Position numbers and translations under genes: made by a program | Source of the DNA: Fragilaria crotonensis | Lineage: Eukaryota; Bacillariophyta; Fragilariophyceae; Fragilariales; Fragilariaceae | DNA: 33,691 nucleotides | NCBI GenBank assembly: GCA_022925895.1 | Contig: JAKSYS010000674.1 | Coordinates: forward strand, 1 to 33,691 | Reading direction: 5' to 3' | Notes under the pieces: generated by a model | Database searches by the model: none | Told to the model about the DNA's origin: nothing | What the model saw: only the letters and a program-made list of their open reading frames with translations | Shown: positions 1 through 8,654 of the stretch, piece after piece | Layout: every line of letters starts with the position of its first letter | Position numbering within the stretch: the stretch's first letter is position 1

Positions 1-2205
1 GCCAACTGGCGTCGGCAGCGTGAACTGCGTTGGCGAGAAACTCGCCGGGTGGTCGTTCCTGCAGAGCGCACCAGTCAAGGCAGAGTTGGTGGCGAGTGGC
101 AGGTGTCGCAGAGTCCAGGAGCGGGCCTGTGGGTAAACGTTAGCAAAGTGTGTGAGGAGGGCTTCGTCAGTTAAGTCCCAGCGCCGGCTGGCATCGTCTG
201 CCATCGTGTTCACCGGGCCGGGTATGTAGTGGTGCCGCGCTAAATAACGGTGATGCCGTTGATGGAGGGCGTTGAGACGAAGGAGGTACGCTCGCGCCGC
301 CACGGACGTCGCCGACCCCTTCGTGGACCAGGACACGGCAGCGCGGTTGTCGCTCGCGATCCACAGTGTGCGTTCACGCACATCGTGGGATGTCGCGAGG
401 ACGTCCTTATGGGCGATTATGCCCGTAAGTTCGAGGTCAGAGATGGTGAGGGTGCCTCGGGGATGACTTGCGGTGACAAGCGCGCTTGAAATGTGCGGCG
501 CAAAGCGCTGCCGCCAGACGATGGGTGCGGTGGTGTCGTCACTGGCGAGCCAGACTCCGCCCATGCCCGCTTGACAGGCATCGCAGGCGCCGATGTGTGA
601 TGGCGCTGTGGGCACGAGCTCGCGCAGCCGAGTGGGGCGTTGTGCGAGGGAATCGACCAAGACTGCAAAGTCTGCGGCCGTGTCGTACACTTGTTGTGTT
701 AGCCGCACACGTTGCCGGTCTCCCTTGCGGAGCGCCTCCTGCAGGACCGAAAAGAGGCCTCGTGTCCCTGGCAATGCCGGGGACATGGACCGGAGCTCGC
801 CGAGAATGCGGTGCCACTTATCGATGGCTAAACGCTTGCGTGGGGGTTGGATCCACTCAAGGATCTCGCGAAGGCGTTCTACGCGATGCGGTGGCAAGTT
901 CAGCGTCATGGCTAGGGTGTCGATGTCCCAGCCCAGCATGCGCTTGTTGAAGGACCAACAAGCGTCGCCTTGTAGCATTTTCTTGACGGAGGCCGGCTCC
1001 TTCCTATGTGGGGGGTCGGCGGGATCCCGCGCCCGAAAGACGTCATCGATGGAGTGCAAGGTCGCACGCATGACATTTTGCTGTTGGCGCTTGGTTTGCG
1101 CCAGTAACAGGAAGTCATCAACGTACACGTCGACGGTGGCCAGCGGGGCACATTGGTGGATAGCCCTCGCGGTGCGTGTAGTAGCACCACGGGTTGTCGT
1201 GCCCGCAACGTCGTCGGTGTGGGCTTCGTTTGTAGCTGGTGGTGTGGCGGCCACCGCCTCTAGCCTGTGCGGCTGCCGCAGTCGGGCATCGCGGGTGGCT
1301 AACATGTCGTTGGCCAGGTCGCACACGGTTTCGGTGAGTGCGGTAAAATACGGGGGTGATTCCACCCACCCCATCGGAAGAGCGAGTGGAAATGCTATTA
1401 AGAGTTCGGAACCCGGCGTATGGGGTAATGCAACGCCTAGTTTAGGCACGTCTACGGCTTGGATCCAGACCCTGTAGAAGCCATCGGCGATGTCGATCTT
1501 GGCCATCATGACCGGGCCGTATCGCGGGTCGGCGTGAACCATCTTGCTGCAAGCGCGCTGCAGGGCGCGTCCAAATTGCATCGCCTCGCGTGGCGCCAGG
1601 AGCCCAGTTTCCTCGTTCAGGCCGGAGAATGTATAATCCACAATTAACCTGGGTCTTCGGTCTCGCTGTGGCACAACTCCGAGAGGAGAGATGCGAAGAT
1701 TGGGAAGGTCCTTTACGTAACTGTACGGCACCACGACCCAGTACCCTTGACGGCAGAAGTCGAGCATCTCCATGCAAACAAAGTCGCGCTCGCCATGGGA
1801 GGACCTATGTGCGCCTCTGCGGGCAGCTTCGTCCCTTTGCTGGCTGCTCCAGGGTGGAGTCTTCAACCTCACGGCGGCGCCTCTGACGCGTAAATGTTCC
1901 AGCAGGCGTGCGGCTTTATGGCGCAATTTTCGGACCGTGGCTGTCATGTTTGATGTGCCTCGCGCTTCGTCCATCACGGGCAACCATCCCTGTCTCACAA
2001 TGGCGCGTCCCGTCGTCGTCGCTAACTTACCGAGTGCTAATTCCGCTTCGCTGATTTGTTCTGCTGGGCGTTTCCGGCTGCGAGGATCCCCGTCTGCCGT
2101 CGCGGCATGCAGACGAGGGCCTGCCTCTGACCTTCCAGCCCGTTCGCCCCAAGGTGGGGCATCCAACAGCCAGGGGGCACGCGCAGTGCCGCCCTGGCCG
2201 TCTCG
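1..2205 (-). CDS. Retroelement pol: reverse transcriptase-RNase H (partial, runs off left edge)
   Basis: This frame is open for all 735 codons from just after the gag UGA to base 1, so its C-terminus lies outside the window. The RT core shows motif A as KIDIADGFYR near 1471-1503 and the catalytic YVDDF at 1111-1125. A complete RNase H domain follows: CDACQAGMGG, then ISDLELTG, then WIASDNRAAVSW near 340, and NTMADDASRRW near 190-207, which supplies the D-E-D-D set. The roughly 200 residues before RT are Arg/Ala/Pro-rich. They contain no D(S/T)G protease motif and no zinc-binding or DDE integrase. A gag-RT-RH order without protease fits tyrosine-recombinase (DIRS-like) retroelements, whose recombinase follows RNase H; here it would lie beyond the left edge. 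That class assignment is inference. The RT/RH identification is solid. No internal stop or frameshift is seen, so the copy looks young. Confidence 0.88.
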
Positions 2206-2208
2206 TCA
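2169..2208 (-). promoter_or_regulatory. Candidate stop-codon readthrough signal (UGA plus downstream stem-loop)
   Basis: On the minus strand the gag stop is UGA followed by CGA. Seven bases after the stop, GCCAGGG (2198-2192) can pair perfectly with CCCTGGC (2175-2169). Inside it GGCAC (2190-2186) pairs with GTGCC (2180-2176) around the loop TGCGC, with one bulged C at 2191. This gives a 12 bp GC-rich hairpin; a G-U pair could extend it. A leaky stop, a 6-8 base spacer and a strong structure are the known layout for readthrough in gammaretroviruses and several plant viruses. The function here is inferred. Confidence 0.5.
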
Positions 2209-4362
2209 GGTGGCTGGTGCCGCCGGTTGCTGAACGAGATGAGTACGTATGTACGCGAGGAGGCGCGAGCGCTCCGTTGGGGACGAGAAGGGTACGTGCG
2301 TGTCTCTGCGTCCACAATTTGGAAAACAACCCCCTCTGGTCCACCAGGCCACGCAAAACTCGTTACCGGCGTCGTTGGTCGGGGGTCGGTGTTCTCGCAT
2401 GATATTGCGAGTACCCCCTGGTCGCAGGGAGAGTCCGGAGAATTCCGCATCGACGGTTGGGTTGTCGACGCGGTTCACGGAGGTGCGTGGTGAGGTCGTC
2501 GTGTCACTCGTAAGGGCGGACACCCCCGATCGTGTGCTGGAGACCTGTGTGGCCACGGTTCCGCCTCGCGACGGTGGCGAAGTGTCGAGGTAGGCCTCCG
2601 GGAGGTCTATCCAATTTGTCGAGTTTTGGAACGTACCTCGTTTCAACTCTTGGACGAGGGATGCAAAAGAGGGAAGCTCTACACCCTCTATGCTGTCAAC
2701 TACATTGCAGGCCACCGCCTGCATGTATTCATGGGTGCAGACTTGCACCGCTCTCACGATTCGTGCATGATAAGTTGAGGCAATGCCGGGGTTTCGTGCC
2801 AGTGCGTGGAAGCGTTCCGTGATGAACGGTGCACCGTTCTGCATGCTGGCTACTAGTGCCCACATCGTATCGACGAATGGGTGCGCAACTCCCGCTGTGC
2901 CTTGGAACAGGCATTGGCAGAGCACTGCATACCGAGCCAATGTGATGCCCACTTCCGAGATGTCACGAGGAAACTTTATCTTCTCTTTCCCCCTTATGGT
3001 TTGGTAATCCGAGAGACTTGCATTCTGGTCCCCTTGGGCAAGCTGATTGCCCACACTTGCGGCTGCAACCGCCATGTAGTGATGTGCGCTCCCCGCGTAC
3101 GAGACGATGAAAGGTTGGCAACCCGACGTAAGGTCATCCACTCCATATCCCGCAAACTGAAACCCAACCACCATCTGCTTTAAGGTAGTGGTAATCACCG
3201 GGGCATAGAGTTCTGCCGACAGGCCTCGGGACATACATACTTTGTGCAACTCCTGTACCAGCACCGTGTGCTGTTCGCTTTTGTGGCAGTTCGCGAGGCG
3301 CGCCCAGATGGGTGCCACCTGCTCTGGACTGCCCACGTTACAATAGCGTAGGAGGGTAGCGTATGTCTCTTTGTAGGCGTCCACTATGGTCTTAGGGGCC
3401 TTCCCTTCCGCTCGCTCCTCCCCGGCGCCATCCTCGCCGCCTGCGCGTGCGAGGCCTAGCGTGCGCAGAATGGCTGCGGTGGTGCCACCATTGTCCCTCT
3501 CGCGTGCTCTCATTGCGAGTGCTGGCAAATCTGCCTGCACTTTAGCGGTGACATACCTGTAGACTTCGGGGGGCAGGTGCAAGGGTGTGAACGTGTGCAA
3601 CACGCTAGGAATGGCAGTCTGCGCCCCTCCGCCTCCTCTTGCGGTGCATGCGGCGCGCAACCAAGTGACGACATCCTGACAGGCTTCGTGCTCGTTGTTT
3701 GCCTCTATAGCGCTAACTATCTCCTGGTAGGCCAGCTTTGGGCGCACCCGCTGACGGTGTACGAGCAGGGCTGCGTATCGTCCCGGCACCAGTTGGATGT
3801 GCCTCGGGCGCACGACTTCTGTCTCGGGATCCTGCTCGTTGTAGGGGCCGAGCACGGGTTGCGCCGCCTCCCAGGTAGGAAGAAGTGCCGTCATGGCGGC
3901 GGTCGTGGGAACGCGCACGGCATTCCCCACCAGGTGGAACGCGGTGCTAGGGACCCCCACGGTGGGGTACTGATGGGGTAGGATGTCACCCGACAGTCCG
4001 AGGACTTGGTCGTGTAGGCCAGTCGGGTCGTCGCCGGGTGCATCCATGTATCGCAGGAGCCGATGAATGATGACCACCTCGAGTTCGCCCGTCTGCCCCG
4101 TCACTAGCGCGAGGAAGGCCATGGGTTGTCGGTCGCTTAGCACGACCGTTTGATCACGTAGTGTTGCTGGGGTCGGCACCCCCCCTGTGGGATCCGTGAA
4201 TCGGTACCCGAAGAGGTAACCTGCTGTACGCTCTGGTAGGGGGTTATTGGCAGCGTCGCTGTACAGTTCGCGGTACGTACAGGGCTCCCGAACTGGGACC
4301 ATCGCAGGGTGTGGGTACCCTGCCCCTGGGCCAGCTGCTGGATGATCGAGCGGTAGGGCCAT
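2206..4362 (-). CDS. Retroelement gag-like protein with C-terminal zinc-binding motif
   Basis: An intact 718-residue ORF begins at an ATG at 4362 and ends at TGA 2208-2206. It lies in exactly the same frame as the RT/RNase H ORF that follows, with no bases between them. The protein is mostly helical and has no recognisable enzyme motif. Near its end it has Cys670, Cys679, Cys683 and His689, a CX8CX3CX5H arrangement that differs from the retroviral CCHC knuckle and from the CX8CX5CX3H finger. It probably binds the element RNA and forms the particle, by analogy with gag proteins. A Ser/Thr-rich linker (about residues 600-650) precedes the zinc motif. Identification as gag rests on position and on the terminal zinc motif, not on a recognised capsid domain. 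The long GC-rich ORF also creates several antisense shadow ORFs. Confidence 0.75.
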   Translation of the reverse strand: MALPLDHPAAGPGAGYPHPAMVPVREPCTYRELYSDAANNPLPERTAGYLFGYRFTDPTGGVPTPATLRDQTVVLSDRQPMAFLALVTGQTGELEVVIIHRLLRYMDAPGDDPTGLHDQVLGLSGDILPHQYPTVGVPSTAFHLVGNAVRVPTTAAMTALLPTWEAAQPVLGPYNEQDPETEVVRPRHIQLVPGRYAALLVHRQRVRPKLAYQEIVSAIEANNEHEACQDVVTWLRAACTARGGGGAQTAIPSVLHTFTPLHLPPEVYRYVTAKVQADLPALAMRARERDNGGTTAAILRTLGLARAGGEDGAGEERAEGKAPKTIVDAYKETYATLLRYCNVGSPEQVAPIWARLANCHKSEQHTVLVQELHKVCMSRGLSAELYAPVITTTLKQMVVGFQFAGYGVDDLTSGCQPFIVSYAGSAHHYMAVAAASVGNQLAQGDQNASLSDYQTIRGKEKIKFPRDISEVGITLARYAVLCQCLFQGTAGVAHPFVDTMWALVASMQNGAPFITERFHALARNPGIASTYHARIVRAVQVCTHEYMQAVACNVVDSIEGVELPSFASLVQELKRGTFQNSTNWIDLPEAYLDTSPPSRGGTVATQVSSTRSGVSALTSDTTTSPRTSVNRVDNPTVDAEFSGLSLRPGGTRNIMREHRPPTNDAGNEFCVAWWTRGGCFPNCGRRDTHVPFSSPTERSRLLAYIRTHLVQQPAAPAT

Positions 4363-4453
4363 GGTGCGTGAAACGCTGGCTGTGCTCTACTGCAAGTTTC
4401 GAAATTATTCGTACCTAGCTAGGCGACGTCCTTCGTCTTCACACGCCGTGGGC

Positions 4454-4471
4454 AACCTTTCTGGAAAGGTT
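4454..4471. repeat. Perfect inverted repeat, 8+2+8
   Basis: AACCTTTC and GAAAGGTT are exact reverse complements separated by TG. The palindrome lies about 90 bases upstream of the gag start, inside the retroelement leader. It may be a protein-binding site or an RNA hairpin. Confidence 0.6.
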
Positions 4472-4501
4472 CCTCGGCACTTTAGTGTGAGACTAACTGC
4501 T

Positions 4502-4520
4502 GTTGCAACCTCGTTGCAAC
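4502..4520. repeat. Duplicated self-complementary octamer
   Basis: GTTGCAAC occurs twice (4502-4509 and 4513-4520) with a 3-base spacer. Each octamer is its own reverse complement, so the pair reads as both a direct and an inverted repeat. The arrangement resembles a dimer-of-dimers binding site. Its role is unknown. Confidence 0.6.
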
Positions 4521-4760
4521 TAAACAATATGTGCGTTTGGTCGGGTGCTTCGATTCAAGTGCCGGTGTAATTTCATTTCTTACTTCTTCTCTACGTGCGC
4601 ACCGGTACAGGAGATGTTGTTCCTGACCTGTGGCGCCGAAGGTGTAGCCCGCTCGTCCGCCTCCCCTGCCGCTGACGGTCAGGTTCATAAACCCGATCCG
4701 GCATCCTCGCGTATCCGAACAACACGATCATCACCACACACAAAAACGAACTGAGGACCA

Positions 4761-5419
4761 TGACATTGAAACGGCAATTCAATCACCTTCCAATCCTCAT
4801 CAGGAAAACATTTTTGTTATATACGCTCATTTATCAAGTTAATGAGGCCTTTGACCTAAAAAGTCTTCCTGATTGGCTACAATGACAACGCAACAGGCGT
4901 ATTGCAAACGTTGGATCGAAGTCACGAAACAAAAACGTTACCAAGACAAATGGCTGACCGAGGCAACAAAGTTTCAAGCAATCAAGGCTCAATTTCCATT
5001 GCATGACTCCCTTGAATTTGATAGGGGTGCTGGGATAAACTGAGCAATTTTGTTGTGCGGTTGCTTGGGCAACAATTGATGATTTTGCCGAGAATCAAAC
5101 ACCACTGGAGCATTCCGACGGAAAGCAAGAGGGTTGATCGGTAAAGCAACCAGAGCAGATTTGTTGAGGGGTAGCTACTATGCCACAACATCAGGTTTGT
5201 TACAAGATGATAGAATTAGTGATTGGTATAGTGTGGCTGGGGTTCCTCAGACATAATGGATTTGACGACTGAAATAAAATTACAATCAAGAGCGACAGGA
5301 AAGCCAAAGCTGTAGCAGCAACAGCTGGCGCGGCCGCTTTGTGCCAGTCACAAAGTTTCAATTGAATCAAATTAGAAGTAGCTGACTGTCCTATATTCTT
5401 CATTTCTCCACTAGTTTAT
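4761..5419. other. AT-richer spacer, nothing recognised
   Basis: This stretch lies between the presumed right end of the retroelement and the minisatellite. Only short ORFs on both strands are present and none resembles a known protein. I see no RNA gene or transposon domain in it. Confidence 0.4.
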
Positions 5420-6262
5420 AGGGAGCTCACTCGGTCACTGGCTGTCCTCGTATTCTCCTTGGCTGGTCCTCCACAGCACTCAAGGTATCGAGGAGAACTC
5501 GTTCTTGTAGTCCATTCATTCTTCCAGCACTATAGTACCAAGGACAACTCACTCGGTCTTCATTCCTCCAGCACTAAAGGTATCAAGGAGAACTCACTCG
5601 GTCACTGGCTGTCCACAAACAAGTCTTTAGTCTTTTCATTCCTCCAGCGCAATAATGCCGAGGAGCACTCACTAGAACCCTGCGGACAGTCCTCAGAGTC
5701 TCATTTCAATCATCCAGCACAAGTACAATGGTACCAAGGAGATCTTACTCGGTCACTGTCGTAGTCTCTTCATACCTCCTTGCTCCATTACACCGATAGC
5801 TTCTTGTTGCTTGGTCAATGGCTGTTGTACTAGTGAATTCATTCCTTAGCACCGGTACGATAGTACCGAGGAGAGCTAACTCGGACACTGTTGACGTCTC
5901 TTCATTCCTTGCTACTCTGCTACCAAGAGCAGGCTTGGTCACCGGCGGCTGTCCTCGTGGTCTCTTCATTCCTCCATAGCAGTAACGCAGAGAGAACTCA
6001 CTCGGTCACTGTTGTAGTCACTTCATACGAGTATCATCTCCTCCATAGTACTATACCATGAAGAACTCACTCCTCGGTCATTGGCTGTTACCGTATTATC
6101 GTCATCAATCCTCAAGACGAGTACAATAGACTACCAACAAGACCTCACTCGATCACTGCTGCCGTAGTCTCTTCGTTTCTCCGTTATACCAAGACCTCAC
6201 TCCTCGGTCACTGCTGGCTGTCCTCGCAGGAGTGCAGAGCTCACTCGGCCACTGTCGTACAA
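5420..6262. repeat. Degenerate minisatellite, about 13 units of roughly 60-80 bases
   Basis: The unit core ACTCACTCGGTCACTG recurs with variations near 5425, 5547, 5592, 5746, 5878, 5997, 6066, 6146, 6196 and 6240. It is followed in many units by GGCTGTCCTCG, TAGTCTCTTCATTCCTCC and AGCACTATAGTACCAAGGA-like blocks. Units differ in length and carry many substitutions, so this is an old tandem array. Short ORFs inside it, such as 5459-5764, merely translate the repeat and are not genes. Confidence 0.85.
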
Positions 6263-6673
6263 ACGGATGTAAGAAGACACACATTCGCGTAATTGACAAT
6301 GATCAAACCGAAGCACTGACCTGCTGGTAATTGATGTGTGATCCTCATGTTGGGTTGGCATCAAGATCTTTCGATGTTTGGGAGAATTCTGAGCTCCTTC
6401 AAAAATTTAATACTGAGTCTACGTGTGCCTATGATATGTAGTCCCAGGATGAAACAAGCCATACGTCATACCGACGAGGAGTGTATGATATGCAAAATCG
6501 TTTCGTACCAGGTACTTGTAGTAAAAATAGTTGAGCGCCTTAAAGTGGAATGTGGAATCATCAGAGTTTTTATGGAATCCAGAAATCGCCACTACAGTAC
6601 TGGAGTACGACAGTGCTAGTACTAGACTCCCCACTCGACACTCGACAGACTCGACACTCGACTCGCCCCCTCC

Positions 6674-6688
6674 AGAAAGTTCCAGAAC
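6674..6688. promoter_or_regulatory. Perfect three-unit heat-shock-element match
   Basis: The stretch fits nGAAnnTTCnnGAAn exactly: AGAA, AGTTC, CAGAAC. It lies about 230 bases upstream of the permease ATG. Heat shock factors are strongly expanded in diatoms, but a 15-base match of this kind can arise by chance. Confidence 0.35.
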
Positions 6689-6706
6689 TTGACAGCGACA
6701 TCACCC

Positions 6707-6763
6707 ACGTCATTTTGAGAAAAGTCGTACGGCAATTCGATAGGTCAATTCTTCGTCACGTCA
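6707..6763. promoter_or_regulatory. Pair of ACGTCA bZIP-type sites
   Basis: ACGTCA occurs at 6707-6712 and again at 6758-6763, 51 bases apart and 150-210 bases upstream of the permease ATG. In the diatom Phaeodactylum the TGACGT/ACGTCA core is the known CO2/cAMP-responsive element of the PtCA1 promoter. Use in this gene is inference. Confidence 0.3.
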
Positions 6764-6914
6764 CATGATCGGCAGTACATACTAGTACCAGGTACTTGTA
6801 CGAAGTTCTGTTCCGATTCGTTGAGAATTTTTTCAATGCCAAATTCTGATCAGATGTCCATCAGAACAATTCTGAGGCCGTCATAATTCGGAAGAAGGCA
6901 TTGAGTGAGAGAAG

Positions 6915-8489
6915 ATGAAATACTGCGCTGCGACCATCTATCTGAGTTGTTTGGTTGCCCAGAGCCAGATAAGTTCAGTAGCATCGTTGCAATCGTCTGT
7001 TAGTCGAAAGAGGAGCTTCGCTTATCGCGACCAAACTTTCGCAAGAGTTGTCGCTCTAAATCAGGCTTTCAACAATGAAGACTTGGTCACAACCAGGAGG
7101 GTGCGAGAACAACCATCATCGCTGAAAGCATTTACTGTTGATGCTTTTGATGGGCAGTGCGATGACTCGGGAAAAGATGTGTTGCGGTTACCGACGCTGT
7201 CCTCGGGCTTCGCTGGGGTACAAGCTGTGGTAACAACGGCGTTGATGGTAACGGGGAATACGATTGGCGCAGGAGCACTTGTGCTACCAGAAATAGCTGC
7301 CAAGCCAGGAATGGTCGTATCTGCAGGCCTTTTCGTCGGTGAGTAGCTGACTTTGGGAAGGCGCACTTTTCATGTCAGCCCTTCATATGCTTGCTAATTA
7401 TTGTCTGGTTATGTTGAAACAGCTGCTTATGTTGTCAACCTGATATCGGGGATGGTCATTGCAGAAGTTGCGATCAGGCAGCATGAGTCGTCGGGGAATG
7501 ACGTTGCAGCCTCATTCAAAGATTTTGCAGAGGCGAATCTCGATAACAGTTTCGCAACGTCAGTCGTCGCGGGAATGTCGATCTTCACAAATGCTTGCAT
7601 CCTTGTTTTCGGTCTCAATCGAGCAGGTGAGGTGGCGTCTTCCATGCTCGGGGGAGCATTGGGCCCAACCGAGTCAATGATTGGTTTTGCGGCTGTGTTG
7701 GTCGCGATGGGTTTGACTCAATCAGGGGAAAACATGTCTAAAATATGCTCCGCGCTTGTGATGGGTCTTTTCGTATCCTTCCTGGGCCTACTTGTTCCAG
7801 GTCTCGCAAACGTCCATGATCCTATGGGCGCTTTCTTATCTCCTGGGACGTGCGAATGTGGTGTTTCGGAGGCTGCCCCGATTATCTTGATGTCGATGGT
7901 CTATCAAAACATTGTTCCCACTGTTACCAAAATCCTGAACTATGATAGAGTTCGAAGCGTTACAGCCATCGCCCTTGGTTCGCTACTTCCCCTATGTTTA
8001 TACCTGGCCTGGTGTTTCGCCTGCATTGGAGGCGGCGTTGACGTCAATGCTGTTGGTGCTGGCGGGGCTCTCATGACTGTGTTTTCCATAACCGCGATTT
8101 CTGGGTCGGCAATTGGGTGTGCCATGTCACTCACGGAGGAATTAGACTCCCTCCTACCCAACTTGGAGAAGGGAAGCATGCCACAAATTGATCGAACCTC
8201 CATTGCGGTTCTGGCGTCCGTCGCAATTCCGGCAGCGATCGCGTTCGCCTATGCTGGAAGCGAGGATTTCAACACGGCACTCAAAATTGCGGGATCATAT
8301 GGCTCGCCACTTCTCTACGGTGCCGTCCCTGCAGCTATGGCGTGGACGCAGCGCGAGAAAGTGAATGGGATGGGGGATATCCCCAGTATCGTGCCTGGAG
8401 GGTCCGCGTCCCTTGCTGGTTTGGGTATTGCCTCGATGGCTCTTGTCTTCCAAGAGCTTTCTATCGATATTGCCTCTTTCCTCTCATGA
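6915..8489 (+). CDS. Aromatic amino acid (Trp/Tyr) permease-like transporter, probably plastid membrane
   Basis: There are two exons, 6915-7338 and 7423-8489, separated by an 84-base GT-AG intron with a CTAAT branch-like sequence. Together they encode 496 residues. The protein has an N-terminal signal-like hydrophobic stretch (residues 5-25) followed by a Ser/Arg-rich segment. About ten membrane helices then begin near residue 100. The first helix contains GNTIGAGALVLP (114-125), the hallmark of the HAAAP (Mtr/TyrP/TnaB) hydroxy- and aromatic amino acid permease family. Plant and algal homologues are plastid proteins. The N-terminus here could be a diatom bipartite plastid presequence, although a classical ASAFAP motif is not obvious. 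It probably moves Trp or Tyr with protons across the membrane. Its 3' end converges on the BAHD gene 165 bases away. The family call is firm; substrate and location are inferred. Confidence 0.85.
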
Positions 8490-8654
8490 GCGTCCACAGA
8501 GAACGCTCTGGCTGAGGTTGCTACTGTAGTTAATCGGTCCATATCCATGTATAAAGCAGTGACCGAACGACATATCTACTGAGCGCCATATTGTTCATTT
8601 ACAAATAGAAATATGTGCAACGTACCCCACTCACTTGGTTAAGCGTCAACTTTA

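Larger units (their letters stand above)
4363..4760 (-). other. Leader / right end of the retroelement
   Basis: This non-coding stretch lies upstream of the gag start. It stays relatively GC-rich until about 4750, where the DNA becomes AT-rich, so the element probably ends near there. It holds two compact palindromic elements, listed separately. I did not find a terminal repeat with certainty: its partner would lie off the left edge. Confidence 0.4.
6263..6914 (+). promoter_or_regulatory. Upstream region of the permease gene
   Basis: No coding potential is seen between the minisatellite and the permease ATG. A short imperfect tandem run of ACTCGAC / CGACACT lies at about 6632-6666. Candidate regulatory motifs at 6674-6688, 6707-6712 and 6758-6763 are listed separately. 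The transcription start cannot be placed from sequence alone. Confidence 0.4.

Noticed and set aside
486..950. 154-codon plus-strand ORF
   Set aside because: Antisense shadow of RNase H, with Arg/Cys/Trp-rich composition typical of non-coding GC-rich frames.
593..1477. 294-codon plus-strand ORF
   Set aside because: It is exactly antisense to the RT/RNase H frame, which carries the real catalytic motifs. High GC in the element keeps the opposite strand open.
3577..3981. 134-codon plus-strand ORF
   Set aside because: Antisense to the gag-like ORF and without recognisable domains.
5459..5764. 101-codon plus-strand ORF
   Set aside because: It only translates the degenerate minisatellite units.
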